This document shows positions 17,354 through 29,297 of a stretch of 64,000 nucleotides of DNA, piece after piece. Made by a program: the position numbers and the translations under genes. The DNA lies in assembly GCF_001641265.1 (NCBI RefSeq), contig NW_020167522.1, forward strand, positions 1,178,001 to 1,242,000, in the 5' to 3' direction. Source of the stretch: Pseudogymnoascus destructans (lineage: Eukaryota; Ascomycota; Leotiomycetes; Thelebolales; Thelebolaceae). Numbering within the stretch: position 1 is the first letter of the stretch; each line of letters opens with the position of its first letter. The notes under the pieces are model-generated. The model saw only the letters and a list, made by a program, of their open reading frames with translations, was not told where the DNA came from and ran no database searches.

Positions 17354-20300
17354 TCACGCAAAAGTCATCTCCATCTCCTTCTCCTTGAACTCATCCTCAT
17401 CATCCTCATCCGCCCACGCATTCCCCCCAAGCGGCTCCGTCTTGCTACCCCTAATCGGCGGCCTATGCATCTCTAGTTCAATTCCATCCTTAGGGTCAGG
17501 CGGCAAAGGCTTATCCCTGAGTTCTTTTGACACCCGTGGACTAACCTCGTATGACCTCGGCTCCCCCCATCCCCCCTCATCGACCTTTAGCCCCGACTGC
17601 GACAGACCTAGCCCGGTGGCCGACCGTGCTGGCGACGCATACGATGTGTCGAAGCTCATCTGCACCTCATCATCTGGCGCGAGGTACGGACTCGACTGGT
17701 AGCTCTTATAACCCTCATCTGGGCCATATGTATAGCTCTTCTTAGGCGCCAGGGACGGGGACTCTTCGTACGTGCCCATAGTCAGAATCACATCCGCTAA
17801 TTTTGTGTCCCTAAGCGCACCAAGACTAGACGACGGCACGGTCGGCGACGCAGCCGGGCTACTAAAATCCAACCTCATAGGCGGCAGCGTACTTTCCAGC
17901 TCCTTGACCTCAAAGTTCTCGCTCGCGAGCTCCGCGCGGATGGCATCGATGTCAAAAAGCACACTATCATGTTTCGTGCTCAGCTCCGCAAAATCCTCCT
18001 CGCGACTCTCCTGATACGTCTCCCACTCCTTCTTCGTAGCTGCCGCCTTCTTCTTACGCTTCAAGAAGCCGAACTTCCCCTTCGCCTCGCGCTCCTGACG
18101 ATCGAACTCCTTACGCGCCTCCTCAATCTCGTTGATCAGCTCGCGCTGTCGCTGCTGGTGGTTCTCTGGGTCCGGGTCTTCGATCTCGCTGAACTCGTCG
18201 CTGTCGACCTGCCAGCCTACCTCGCGGAGTAGTCGCGGCATGGCGGTTCGGTAGGCCATGTGGCCCTTGACGAGCTCGGTGACGTCGACGTTCTCGAGGC
18301 CGGGGATGCCGTCGACGGGCGCGAGACCGGCTATGCGTGAGATTCCGCCGGAAGTGAGGCGGAAGAGGTATCCGAGTATCCAGTCGTTGCGCGCGAAGCC
18401 GTTGACGAAGCGGCCGGCGACGACGGAACGCGCTTTTAGGTAGTCGTCCTTCTTGGCGACGATGGGGGAGCCAAAGAGGTACACGTTCTGGACGAGGCCG
18501 TAGGCGCCCTTACGAGCGAGCTCGCGAAGACACGAAAAGATCACGCGGCAGCCGAGGGAGTAGCCCACGAAGGTTATGGGGCGGGTACCAAGGTTGCGGT
18601 CGATGAGCGAGTCGGCCAAAATGAGACCTGCGGATTCGGCGCGCACTAGGGAGACGGCCCACGGGTTATCGATGAGATACGAGAGTTTAGTGAGGACGAC
18701 AGGGAGTTGGAGCGCGGCCATGAGACCGATGAGGATGGTGCTTCCAAGGACTTGTTGAAGACCTTGCGTTAATGCCTGTATCTGTTAGACTTTCCATGCT
18801 TCGAGTTTGACGTAGGATAACATACCTCAGTAGCCAAAATATTAATCGTATCTCCCATACTAGTTAACATCTCCGGCTCCCAAAGCACAGAGTAAATATC
18901 TCCCATAATAGGATCAACAGTACTGTATGGCAACCGCACGTCATCGACCTTACCCGTCATCCACCCCGACACCGTGACAATGAGGTTGACCCGCTTGTTA
19001 TTATGGAGCGGTCTATACTCAAAAGTCTTGACAGCGCCAGTCCTCCTATTCGCCGCTTTCACCGCAATAATACCACCCGAAGTCGCCGCAGCGGACGTAA
19101 TAATCGCTGCTCCTCCCGCACCGGCCAGGAAACCACCCGTGCCTGCTACACCGATGGTGGTGAACCCAGCTGCCAGACCAGCACCTATGACAGGTGCAAG
19201 TAAGCCCGCAGAGAGACCGATGACAAGACCTCCTCCGACGGTAGCGAGACCCATCATCATGTAGCGCTTCTTGAGTGCCATTTTGCGCCGGGACTCTTTG
19301 TGCTCATCTTCGTTCCAGTTCTCCTTCTCAGCCGCCTGCTGCATCTCGAGGGCGTCGGTGACGCGCTTCTCGAAGCGGCAGATGTCGAGCCAGGTCACGT
19401 CTAGGTGGCTGCCGACTTGTTCGAGAAGCACCCTGGACCGCGCGTCGTAGACCGAGTCTGCAATGAGGGTGAGGAACAAATCGCACAGTACCGTCCACCT
19501 TAGATCGATATCCAAATTCTTCGTCGTCGGTAATTGCCCTGGCGTCCTCACTTCCGGTAAATGCTCGCCATCAGTCTCGACATACGGCGGTGGCGGCGCT
19601 GCTGCTTCTTCCTTCTCCATCTGGGAACTCGATAGCGAGTCATTCTCACCCGCCTTCTCACCAGATTTCTCACCCGCCACCGACCCCGGCCGCGGACTAC
19701 CCGTCTTCTCACCCACCTCCTCCGCCTTCTCAGCCATCGGATTCTTAACCCTCGCATTCGCCATCAGCGTCGGCGTCAAATCCCTCGGCTCAACCCCATG
19801 CTCCGACAGCTGCTCAATCATAATCTGCTCCGGTGTGCTAATCTCCATGTGTGCATACAGTCTAATCATCATTTTCTGGCTGAACATGCGCATCGCCGCC
19901 GTGCCGACGCTGGTCTCCTTCTTGGCGCCCTTGCTGGTGCCTTCGATTACCTCGTGGGCTTTTACCATGGAGGAGAGGACGAGGCGCGTCATGCCTACGT
20001 AGGCAATGCGTTGGCCTTCTGTGAGGAGGTCTTTGGTGGTTTCCATCTGGGATACGGCGTCGCGCTGCTCTTCGTCTTCGAAGCCGGCGGCGGTGGTGCC
20101 GCCGTTGGCTTCTTTGAAGAGGTATGAGGTGTGCTCGTCCATGCTCGTGGCTGACTGCGCATCCTCATCTAGCTGGACTCTAGTGTATCCCTTCCCAGCC
20201 CCACCAAGCCCAGCATATGTGGCGTCCTCAGCATCGTAATCATGGGCCTCCTTCGCGACGAGCTTGTTGTCATCGTCGTAGATATCGAACGGGGCATAGG

Positions 20301-21057
20301 CCGGCATTGTCTGCCATTCGTCCTCGGAATCTTCTTTCTTATCCTCTTCCCCGGGTTGTGCCGCAGTCTGTTGGTGAGACCATTCTGATACCCTGTTCAC
20401 CGAGCTCTTGCCGCGTTTGTGACCAGCTTTCGATATGCTGTTTACGGAGCTCTTAGCTCGAGCATGGCCTTGCTTTTCTACGGGCTCGACGGCGGCTTGC
20501 TCTGCCTTTGCAGACCCTTCGGTCGGGGGCGCTTCAGTTGTAGAAGCTTCAGGTGTAGGTGATTTAGTTGCGGGACCCTCGGTCTTCGTATCCTCGGCCT
20601 TCGTAGTCTCAGGACTCAATTCTTTAGCCATAGTAGGAGCCTCAGGCTTTTCTGCACTCTTTTGCACTTTTGGGGCTTCGGTGGCTTCGGTGGCCTCTGG
20701 TATCTGTTCCGAAGGAGCATCTTTGAACTCGTCGTCATCGCTGCTCGAATCCTCCGTCACCACCTTCTTCCCCTTCGTCGTAGCCTCCGCCGTCTCCTTG
20801 GGTATCTCTTTATCCCCCGCCTTTATATGTATATTCGAATCTTCCGTAGCCTTCGTTTTCTCCTTGGGCACCTCCTTATCCTCAGTCGTTTTATGTGTAC
20901 TCGACTTCGTATCCCCTTCCTGCCAGTCCTCCCCCGTCGCCGTCACCTCTCCAGCTTGTGTCGGCTCCTCCGCCTCCTTATGCCTCACAGGTAACCCCCA
21001 CTCATCAACCTCCCCCCCCTTCCGTATCAACGCAGCACCCCCATCCCGCCCAGGCAT
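17354..21057 (-). CDS. DUF726 family protein, Mil1/TMCO4-like, alpha/beta-hydrolase fold
   Basis: Two exons (21057-18826 and 18775-17354) with a 50-bp intron 18776-18825 (GTATGT...ACAG); joining gives ILATEALTQGLQQVLG in frame and about 1,217 residues. The N-terminal 250 residues are low-complexity Thr/Glu/Lys-rich. Then come the DUF726 helical part, a glycine-rich hydrophobic membrane-like segment (MMGLATVGGGLVIGLSAGLL), and the lipase-like VGYSLGCRV with a GxSxG nucleophile, followed by NVYLFGSPIV. The C-terminus is a charged coiled coil and a disordered tail. In yeast the family member Mil1 binds clathrin adaptor AP-1 subunits, and human TMCO4 is a relative; a trafficking or lipid role here is inference. 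An upstream in-frame non-ATG extension exists, so I chose the Met at 21057. Confidence 0.92.
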
Positions 21058-21078
21058 CCTTACCCAGTGCCTCCTCAA

Positions 21079-21646
21079 TCCTGTCCCAGCAGAATCACCT
21101 CCCCAGCACCACTATATATCCAAATCCGCCAGTCGATATTACATAAACTCCCACTCGTCCGTCACGGTACCGCATAGCAAGCGCGGCTATATTCGTGGGT
21201 CGCTGTACTGTGCACTGAGTGCGTTGTTGACTGCTGCTGACTCGGGGGGAGTTAGCGACTCTCCTTTAATGGGCAATTGCGCGGCCTCCGGATGGGATGG
21301 GGGCTCGTTCGGTTTTCGTTCGCTGGTTGGGGAAGGCGGTGAGGGGCGGGTCGTGGGGCTGGGATGTGGGTCGTGGGTGGGCAAAATAATGTCTTGGGGG
21401 TTGGGGATTAATGGGTTGGGGGGGGTATGTGATTTTGGGAGTGGTTAATTTGATGGTATTTTAATGGATTGGATTATGATGGTTAATAATATTAATTCGC
21501 GATGAAGGTACTGTGAGAGTTGGATTTCATTCACTTTCATTGATTGTCTTCTGCGAAAGACGCCAATGGCGCACATGACGTCCGGTGGTTTAAGGGTATC
21601 GTTTATTCCTTTGTTCGCGACGTATTCTCTACAGCTCCGCATATTC
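21079..21646. other. Divergent upstream spacer
   Basis: Region between the DUF726 start and the UTP23 stop. It has G-rich tracts and ATTAAT-rich DNA near 21450-21500 but no gene I recognise. Both neighbours are on the minus strand, so it should contain the DUF726 promoter and the UTP23 3' end. Confidence 0.5.
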
Positions 21647-22722
21647 TCAAGCTTCCATGCCTTCCCCTGCATCCGCAGCCTCCACAGCCACAGGCACATC
21701 ACCATCTCCCTCCCCCTCCCCCTCCCCCTCCACAGCACCAGCACCAGCACCAGCACCAGCACCAGCTTTCCTCTTCCTCCTCGTCTTCTTCTTCACCTCA
21801 CCCTCCGCTGCCTCCCCATCGGCCCCACCCTCCTCGTTCTTCTCACTCTTCTCCCTCGGCTCCCTAACCTTCCTCACCACCCCCTCCCCCTCCTTCTTCG
21901 CCTTCTTAACGCTCAACGGATTCGGCCCCTTCGGCTGCCCATAAACCTTCTTCTTCCTCTTCTCCTCCCCCTCCCCCTCCCCCTCCCCATCCTCCCTCTT
22001 CCTCTTCATCCCCACACTCCCACTTGCCCTCCCCCTCAACCCATCCCTAAACTTCCCCTTCTCCTCCCTATCCCTCTGACTCCCCGACGCCTCCGCCATC
22101 GGCTCCATAATCATCACACTCCTGTTAATATACACCAGCGGCACGCCGACCACCGCGCGCATCCGCCGCCGCACCTCGACGTCCTGGCTCGCGACGACGT
22201 AGCAGTGCTTGTTGCGCCCCGAGCCCTTGGCGTCGACGACGGAAGCGATGCAGGCTTCTGCGGAAAGCGGTTCGGGGTAGTCGGCGGGGAGGTGGCCGCA
22301 GCGGCGGCGCTCGAAGAGTTTGGCTTTGTCGATGAGGAAGGAGACGCCGGGTTCTTTGGCGGCGTTGTAGAGGTGGCGCATTGAGCATTGTGTTATCACT
22401 AGATTGGTCTGTTAGTCAACTGTCTCAGAAACTCCGCAGGATGGAGAGAGTTGAGGCTTGAAGGGGAGGGAACGTACTGGGTTTGACCTGTCCGTGTAGT
22501 GTGCGCTCCAACCCGCCAATGAGGTCCATCTTGAACTTATCCGCGTCGCGGATGACATCTGCGTCCACTACAGAAGCAACATTGTTAGCATCAATCCCCC
22601 ATTCCCAAAGTTATAGACCGGGACGAAGACGTACGAAGCACCTGGTACGGCTCTCTGAATCCAAAAGCGAGCCCATACTGCTGCATGAGCTTCTTATACT
22701 GCTTCGACCTCTTCCCGCGCAT
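21647..22722 (-). CDS. UTP23: rRNA-processing protein Utp23 (SSU processome)
   Basis: Three exons, 22722-22635, 22567-22478 and 22398-21647. Introns of 67 bp (GTACGT...TAG) and 79 bp (GTACGT...TAG) splice to give 309 residues. The N-terminus MRGKRSKQYKKLMQQYGLAF, then FREPYQVLLDADVIRDA and KPMITQCSMRHLY are signature Utp23 sequences. The PIN-like nuclease fold with a cysteine/histidine set (C..C...H...C: ITQCSMRHL, CGHLP, EACI, KHCYVVASQD) follows. The C-terminal third is lysine/glutamate-rich nuclear basic tail with Gly-Ala and Glu-Gly repeats, partly built on GGAGGG repeats in the DNA. Utp23 acts in the nucleolus in 18S pre-rRNA processing and snR30 release. Confidence 0.93.
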
Positions 22723-23415
22723 CTTGTCGATTTCCTTCCTTCAGCCGGACTATGTGTGTGGCAGAGAAGAATGCGGAGGAGCAAGGTAGGTTCGTTTCTC
22801 CGCTGGGACGTTGGTAAAGTAGCTTCGTTTGGGCGATAAATGGTTCTCTCCAAAACAAAAAAGTTTCGATAACGGATTTCTGGCACTGGGATTTAGAGTT
22901 TAGCGGCCCGTGCGCACCTGGTTTTCTGCCGCCCTTTTTCGCCTAGCGCCCTTTTTAGAGACTCCACTTCGTTCCCCTTGGGCTTCTACCGTTCACGTCT
23001 CATTGAATTCACGTGTTGCAATGAAAGTTAATATCGTATGTGTAGAAGAAGCGGTATAATAGAATCAAAAAGTATTACTATTTTATCCCCTATTATAGAC
23101 ATCTGATACCCCGTGTAAAAAGTCGTTGAGTCCCCAGAAAATGCCATAGAAACGCCAGCCAGCCCGTTCAAATCGCTCAAAAAATTATCTCGCTGCGTTG
23201 CGTGTTCCCTGTTCCCTACACCTCCATGATTATTACCCTGTTTATCGTTTTCCATATCCCATACCTTGGCTAATGTAATAAGTAGCTGCAGTTTCGAATC
23301 TCCTCGGATCTTTCTGTCTAGTAGCTTGATCGTTGTTATATTCGATCCTGTCGCCATGAGTGAAGTTGTTTGTCGTACACGCCGTTTTAATGCTCCCTTC
23401 AAGCTTCTCAGCCTC
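22723..23415. other. Spacer between UTP23 and the phosphatase gene
   Basis: Promoter side of UTP23 and 3' flank of the Ptc7-type gene. Around 23,030-23,410 is AT-rich 3'-flanking DNA. No further gene recognised. Confidence 0.45.
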
Positions 23416-24823
23416 TCACCCATCATGCTTCCTGATAAGCCCAATCACCACACTAATATCATCGAGCTTGCCTGCAAACCATTAGCTTCCTTCCCTTCCC
23501 ACGTACCAACAAAAGAATCAAACTCACCACCCTCCATCGCCAACCCCTCCTCTATAGCATGTTCCATAAACGGGCTCTCCGCAAACGGATCCTGCGCAAT
23601 AACCCTCGCAGCATTCATCAGTTTCTCAGCCACAAACTGCATCTCCCCCTTCGTCACACTCCCGGCCTTAGCCGCCTTTCCCGCCTCCTCCCACTCCCTC
23701 ATGCCCCCAACCACACACGACACCACTTCATGCTCCCATAAATTATCCGTCACCCCATCCGAAACTGCTAACACCACATCCCCAACCTCTACCATCACCT
23801 TGTCCACCACCGCCGCGCCCTTCGGCGTGTCAGGGCTATTCGTCCCCAGCTGCCGCGGGCAATCGAACCAATGCCACTGCGCCTCCGTCTTGAAAATCAC
23901 GTTTGAGTTCCGCGGCCGCAGGACTAGGACTTGCGAGTCGCCCAGGTTGGTCACGTATAGAACCGGTCGCTCTGCGCCGTCGGCCTCTGTGTTCTCGAAA
24001 TGTAGTTGTGCGCCTGTGGCCGTGGTTGTTCCCTGCCATTCTGTAGGTTGCGTTGTTGCCTCGAGGGTTTGCTCGTAGGCGCGCTGTAGGTACTCGATCG
24101 GTGTTGGTTCTCCCCCCACATTAGCGGCTCGTTCGATCTCCGCAGCCCAAAAATGAACGATTAATCTCGACCAGAGTCTAGTACCGTCAGCAATCTCTCC
24201 TCCGCCCCCTCTTTAAAAGCCAACGCAACCACCCCCAAGCCCACCCCCCAAACAACCAAAAAAAAGCAAAACCTACCCAGCATGCCCACCCTTCCTCGTA
24301 CTCCACGCCCCAACCCCATCACAAACCCCCACAAACCCCCCCCCACCACCACAGCATCATCCCCATTCGTCACCCCCCCAACCCTCTCCCCCCCCACCGT
24401 CGCCTCCCCCTTCCTCTCCCCCCTCCCCCGCCGCCGATCCCAGCTCCACTGATGCGTACTCAGCGCATCCGAGAAGCTCGTCGTCGGCGGGCTCAAAAAC
24501 GGCGGCGGAAACGGGCGCGGTGCGCGCTTGGCGAATAAGGAGATCCCGGTATCGAGGTAGAAGGGGGAGGGGCGGCGGAGAAGTGGTGTTGGCGCGGCGG
24601 CAGCGGCGGCGGTGCTGGTAGGCGGTGAGGTCGTACTAGGTGGCGGGCGCAGTGATTCCTTTCGTGGTGAAGATGAAGATGAAGTCGCCGATGTCGTCGA
24701 AGAGGCAGCAGCGGACCCCGACTGCCGCACCTCCTGCACGCCGAATGGCTCAGTCAACCGGGCGAAGCGGGCAGGTAAAGCGCGGGCGAAGAGACGGAGC
24801 GAGAGAAGCGAGGACCGCCGCAT
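23416..24823 (-). CDS. PTC7: Mitochondrial PP2C-type protein phosphatase (Ptc7-like), frameshifted as read
   Basis: Exons 24823-24277, 24177-23528 and 23471-23416. Introns are 99 bp (GTAGGT...ACTAG) and 56 bp (GTGAGT...TTTGCAG). The N-terminus MRRSSLLSLRLFARALPARF is arginine-rich and hydroxylated like a mitochondrial presequence. The PP2C/PPM fold follows: FYLDTGISLFAKRAPRPFP, GVTNGDDAV, DGVGAW, LYVTNLGDSQVLVLRP, VVLAVSDGVTDNLWEHEV and the end LDDISVVIGLIRK. The metal-binding aspartates are present. However, the nine-G run (plus-strand C9 at 24336-24344) puts 'GDDAV' and 'DGVGAW' one base out of frame; one more G would give exactly the family spacing. Yeast Ptc7 works on coenzyme Q synthesis in mitochondria. 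Likely a sequence-length error or a recent mutation. Confidence 0.88.
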
Positions 24824-25440
24824 TCCAGGGTTATGTTGTTGTGTTTGCTCGGTGTGAGGCTGTTGGGGGACGGCTCGACGCTGGGCAGAATGGGTTGTTG
24901 GGCGATAAGGAATTTTTGGGAATTTTTGGTACTAGCCTTATCGGAGGGTTGGCACGTGATATGGGGTTGGATTTTGGGTTTTTATATTTTCGGATGGGGG
25001 GGAAGGGGAGAAGTGGAGCGTGGGTTGTTGATTGGTTGTTAGGGATTGGAAGGCTACTCTATCACATCAGATGGCCCCTCGTATGGAGACTTAGTACAGG
25101 AAGTGGAGACGTAAGACTACATGGCGCGGCGCGTCCGCATGCAGCAGGGCGATAGTAAGCATACATACTATGATGATGCTATGATGAGCGGCGGCGACTC
25201 GGTCGACGGGGACGGATGGAGGTCTGCTGGACAGGACAGGACAGCATCACATCATCAAAGTTACCATGCAAACCATGCCCAGGAACTAATCGTCGTGACC
25301 AAACTTTTCGCTTCGCTCAAGGTTGGAATTGAGTAAGCAATATGCGGCTGCCCAACCCGAGAGGAAGCAATACGTGGCTCGTCGGAACGTACGTCAGTTG
25401 TACATAGTATTTAGATAGTAAATTATAGGCAATTCATTTA
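24824..25440. other. Intergenic, no gene recognised
   Basis: Upstream of the phosphatase gene. G-rich near 24,990-25,020, otherwise unremarkable, and running into the pogo-like remnant at 25,441. An open frame in the first part lies antisense to the phosphatase start and is not convincing. Confidence 0.4.
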
Positions 25441-25556
25441 ATGGAAGGGACTCCTCTATCAAATGCCCGTGAGTGGCTCCTAGAGAACCCCTCTAAAACA
25501 GCAACTACTGCCAGTCGGATTTTCAAAGTGCCTAAATCAACGATATAGTCAAGTAA
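25441..25556 (+). pseudogene. Pogo-like transposase 1, N-terminal part (outer element)
   Basis: Reads MEGTPLSNAREWLLENPSKT then ATTASRIFKVPKSTI and a stop, a helix-turn-helix (psq/pogo type) DNA-binding start. It is cut at about 25,556 by the terminus of another pogo-like element; the rest of the same gene lies at 30,746-32,087. Confidence 0.6.
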
Positions 25557-25637
25557 CGTAGGTCATGGCGTAAGTCGTCTAATGGCGTAAATCGCGTAGT
25601 TCACCCCACCACCACCACTCAGGCCCCGGAAACAATA

Positions 25638-27083
25638 CGGAGGTGTTGTTCATAAGTTTTGTGAGTGGGTCGGGCTAGGGCCCCCTGCGTAGGCTGGTTT
25701 GGCAATTCTGGCCAAAGTACCGATTCTCACGCGTCACGAACACTTGAGTGTGAGAGCAATCAATTCTGTAGAATAATGAGTAGAGTAGATACCTAAACCC
25801 CTATATAAAACTATACTATAAGCCTAGTACTCTGTGTGCATACCATTTGCAGCAATTACTGCTGCCATACGTGTAGGCATACTATTAAGGAGAGCATTAA
25901 GCTCAGCTTCTCCAACTTGCTCCCATGCTTCCTTAACAGCTACACGGAGCTGGTCGTAGGACATATGTTCTGGATGATTATCTTGTAGATAATTCTTCAT
26001 AATATGCCACACCCGTTCAATTGGGTTGAGATCTGGTGAATACGGGGGCCATTCTATAGGGCAAATACCACGGGATCTCAACTCTTCATATGTTGCACCT
26101 GCTCTATGACCTGGAGCTCCATCTTGCATCAATGTAAGGCCTGGGTATAGGCGTAGCCAGCCGTGGATTAGAGGGACAGTATGAGCCATATAGGACTCAG
26201 CTCCTATTTTCCCATATTCCTTCTCCCAAAATAGTATAGGACCCTTTCCAAGACCACCTGAGAAGCAGCCCCAGAACATCCAACCTCTAGGGATTGTTAG
26301 TAAATCCTATAGTAAATAGGAGTCTCTTACCTTCTCCGTTGTACTCTATCTACAACACATGTATCATCCCACATTTCCCCTGCTTTTCGAGTAACCCATG
26401 TACGAGTATGGCGGCCTCCCGTTACCCACGTCTCGTCAGTCCAAAGTATCCTATTCCAATCATTCCGTACCCAATCCTTATGTTCAATAGCCCATGAAAG
26501 TCGCTTTTGTCGATTTGTCTCTGAGATAATAGGCTTCTGCATAGCAATCCCTTAATAATTATTAGTCTATATAGTAGTAAAGTAGAGAGGGATACTTACG
26601 TCGATTATAGCCTCTCACAGACAGAGCGCGGGTTAGGACAAGCCGTGAGCATGGAATATTAAGAATGCGTATTATATTTGTATATGGCATACGCCTATTC
26701 ATGCGAGATGAGGCTATAAACTCAATAACCTCTTGAACTTGCTCATCGGATAGGATAAGTGGCCTACCCGAACGCTTCTTCGGAGTTGGAGGGCCCTGGC
26801 AAGCATACCAAGCCTGCCGTTCCGTGCAGCCAATATAGGCTGCAATTTTTTGGAACTCCCAATCTAGGGAGCGTAGTAGTGCGCAACGAAGCCGCTCATC
26901 GCGAGTAAGATGAGGCATTGTAGTTATTGAAAGAGTATGAATTTCCTACATATAAAATACAATAGTAGGAATTTTGACGCGTTAAAAAGGTACAAACAAG
27001 CCTACGCGTACCCATGCTCCAACCCATGCCCAACCCCCGGTCATCTTATGACCCACTCACAAAACTTATGAACAACACCTCCG
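25638..27083 (-). mobile_element. Tc1/mariner transposon, apparently intact (1,446 bp)
   Basis: Perfect terminal inverted repeats of 34 bp (CGGAGGTGTTGTTCATAAGT...) at 25638-25671 and 27050-27083, flanked by TA on both sides (25636-25637, 27084-27085), the target dinucleotide of Tc1/mariner. The transposase inside has a full open frame after splicing. Confidence 0.95.
25824..26918 (-). CDS. Tc1/mariner DD34E transposase
   Basis: Exons 26918-26600, 26550-26331 and 26286-25824. Introns are 49 bp (GTAAGT...TTAAG) and 44 bp (GTAAGA...CCTAG) and splice to 333 residues with no stop. N-terminus: helix-turn-helix (HLTRDERLRCALLRSLDWEF, KIAAYIGCTERQAWYACQG), a GRP-like linker (KKRSGRPLILS) and a second helix-turn-helix. 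Catalytic core: D in RILWTDETWV, D in LMQDGAPGHRAGAT, E in SPDLNPIERVWHIMKNYL, so DDE is complete. It should cut and paste its own 34-bp ends. The perfect ends suggest a recent arrival. Confidence 0.93.
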
Positions 27084-27201
27084 TAAATTTATTAGCTTAG
27101 TACTTGGCTACAATGTAGTCTAATTCCTCCTCTAGGTCATCTCTGACATTTTCCTCTTCAATTGGTTCAGTTAGAGCACGGTTTGCGCCTGTAGCTCTAA
27201 C

Positions 27202-27450
27202 TGTAAGGATGCCTCCACCCTTACTGACGGAAGGGATCTGAGTCGGATGGGTTATGGTCACGTGGGGAGAGTTAGGGCAGGTTAGCCGAGTCGGACCCAT
27301 TTCGGGTACTTAAGGGGATTGACCCAACAAAGTTCCTCTCTTCATCTTTTTTGTATCCTTCATAGTAGACCTATAGGATAGCATCCGTTTAGCCTCCGAC
27401 TCGCACTCCCATATGCTATTACTGTGAGCTGGGTGCCCTGTGTCCTTACA
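27202..27450 (+). mobile_element. Solo LTR-B (249 bp)
   Basis: TGTAAGGATGCCTCC... to CCCTGTGTCCTTACA, with exact 5-bp duplications CTAAC at 27197-27201 and 27451-27455. It sits in the C-terminal part of transposase 2, near but not at the inversion joint. Confidence 0.95.
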
Positions 27451-28195
27451 CTAACTTTTGTTGCTTTCTGTCAGGTGGCTTCCTCAGCCTCTGGCTCGAC
27501 ATGTACAAGGACCTTGTGAAGGATCAAAGAACACAACGTGTATAACATGGATGAGACCAGCTTTTCGATTGGAACTATGGAATGTACTTGAATCATTGCT
27601 GATTCTACGCTCTGTACACACCATCAAGCACACCAAGGCCATCAAGAATGGGTGTCTGCAGTTGAATGCATCTGTATGGACAGCATGGCTATTGACCCTC
27701 TTATCATATTCAAAGGTCTTAACGTTCTACAAAGCTGGATTCCACGGGATGTTATCGAACTTCTCTGCAAACAAGAAAGGATGGACAAGCAATCTACATG
27801 GAGTTGAATGGTTAAAACGTGTGTTCGATGCCAGCAACATATGCGAAGGCAGATGGAGGACAACGCCTTCTTATTTGTGATGGCCATGATACCCATATAA
27901 GTGGAAACTTTATATCACACTGCATACAGAATCACATCTCGGTCCTTATACTGCCACTGCACACTTCGCATGTGTTACAGCTGTTACGATTACAGCTCAC
28001 AGCTTGTCACAGCTTGTTACAGTTGTTACGGTTGTTATGGTTGTTACGGTTGTTACAGTTATTACGGTTATTACGGTTGTTATGGGGGATTACAGGTGTA
28101 GCCTTAGCCACCAAGGTTACAACCGCTAAGCAGACAACTGTATGTTATGAGGAATAGCCTCACCTTCCTTCCTTCTTCTTCTTCTTCTCTTGCCG

Positions 28196-29297
28196 TTTTG
28201 CAAGCTTTTCCTTCTCATCCAACTCCTGCTTCTCTACCCAGCAGATGGTGCTCGTAGGAGTCGGTGACAGTTTCGATGAGGTAGACGGGTGCGAAGGCAC
28301 CGGCGCCTAACTCGCGCTTGACCATGTATGTAATGGTGGGTGCACCAGATGTGAGAATCTAGCCACCCAAGGAAGGGATGAATTTACTAAGACAACACAC
28401 TGTCTTAGGAAACAGAGCCAAAGGGTTGTAGCTTAGACTATTCCACAACGCAGCAATCAGGTGTGTGATGTAGTGAAGTGGTTCAGACAAGTTGCAACAA
28501 ATGTTGAGTCTGAGAACTCAGGGATAAGTCAGAGGTTAACACCTCACTGACTTTTCAGAAACAAGGAGTAACAAGATGAATGCTTGGAAGCTTTGAAAAG
28601 ATGTGGAAGTATGTGATAGTCGATTTACTGTATTGTCTGCTTGCCCTTTCTTAAGGAAAGGGCAATCCTATTTATGCTAAAGGAATGTAGTTCTCTCATT
28701 TTCCAAGACTTTCCATGACTTACCAGGCTTGGTAACTGTAGTCGACGTAAGAGAATCCCATAGAACCATCTCTTAGGTTTGTAGCCTATAGGAAGTAAAA
28801 GGAGGTCCAAGGTCAGAGTACCCCTATAGACAAATTATGTCATAGACAAATTATGTCATAGACAAATTATGTCATAGACAAATTATGTCATAACTTAACC
28901 AATCTTGTGGGTAACTAAAGAGCGATGACGTGTAATGAATCATAGAAGTTCGTAGGGGCTTTTAGAGCTATCGTTCATGCTCCTAGGCCTCTAGTTGGTA
29001 GAGATATGTCATGTGGTAGTATGAGTAATGTCATGTAATGAATCATAGAGGGTTGTAGAGATATGCTATGTGGTAATATCGGCCCAGTAACTAAGGAGCG
29101 ATGACGTGTAATGAATCATAGATGGTTGTAGCAATCGTTGAGTAGTATTGCTCTTGTTGTTGGTGTGATAAGCCAAAATATGTATAGTGACTTGTAGTTT
29201 TGAGGAGATTTCCAAGTTTGCTCTTGAGTTTGATAGCAAACTGAGTGCAACGAATGTCAGTATGACAATGTACTCCCTTTCTACGCTGGGAAAGCGT
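28196..29297 (-). pseudogene. Fragment of a BUB1-like protein kinase gene
   Basis: With the nested LTR (28329-29267) and one ATGTA removed, the minus strand reads FPSVEREYMVKRELGAGAFA then PVYLIETVTDSYEHH. That is a kinase glycine-rich loop and start of the N-lobe. 'LG.GAFAPVYL' is the form I associate with fungal Bub1 checkpoint kinases, so the family call is moderate. Past the loop another frame (STICWVEKQELDEKEKLAKR) is open to the polypurine junction with the left arm. Only about 45 codons are present, lacking the catalytic loop. It is passenger DNA in the inverted-LTR element. Confidence 0.55.
28329..29267 (+). mobile_element. Solo LTR-A (939 bp) inside the kinase fragment
   Basis: Same ends as other LTR-A copies, flanked by exact ATGTA duplications (28324-28328 and 29268-29272). 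It carries four tandem copies of the 17-mer ATAGACAAATTATGTCA (about 28,826-28,892) where the other copies have one. Confidence 0.95.

Noticed and set aside
21058..21078. Longer start for the DUF726 protein
   Set aside because: The upstream codons have no ATG in frame; the first usable Met is at 21057.
20435..21448. 337-codon plus-strand open frame
   Set aside because: It lies antisense to the low-complexity start of the DUF726 gene; Ser/Ala/Val-rich composition is the complement of Glu/Thr/Lys codons, with no family resemblance.
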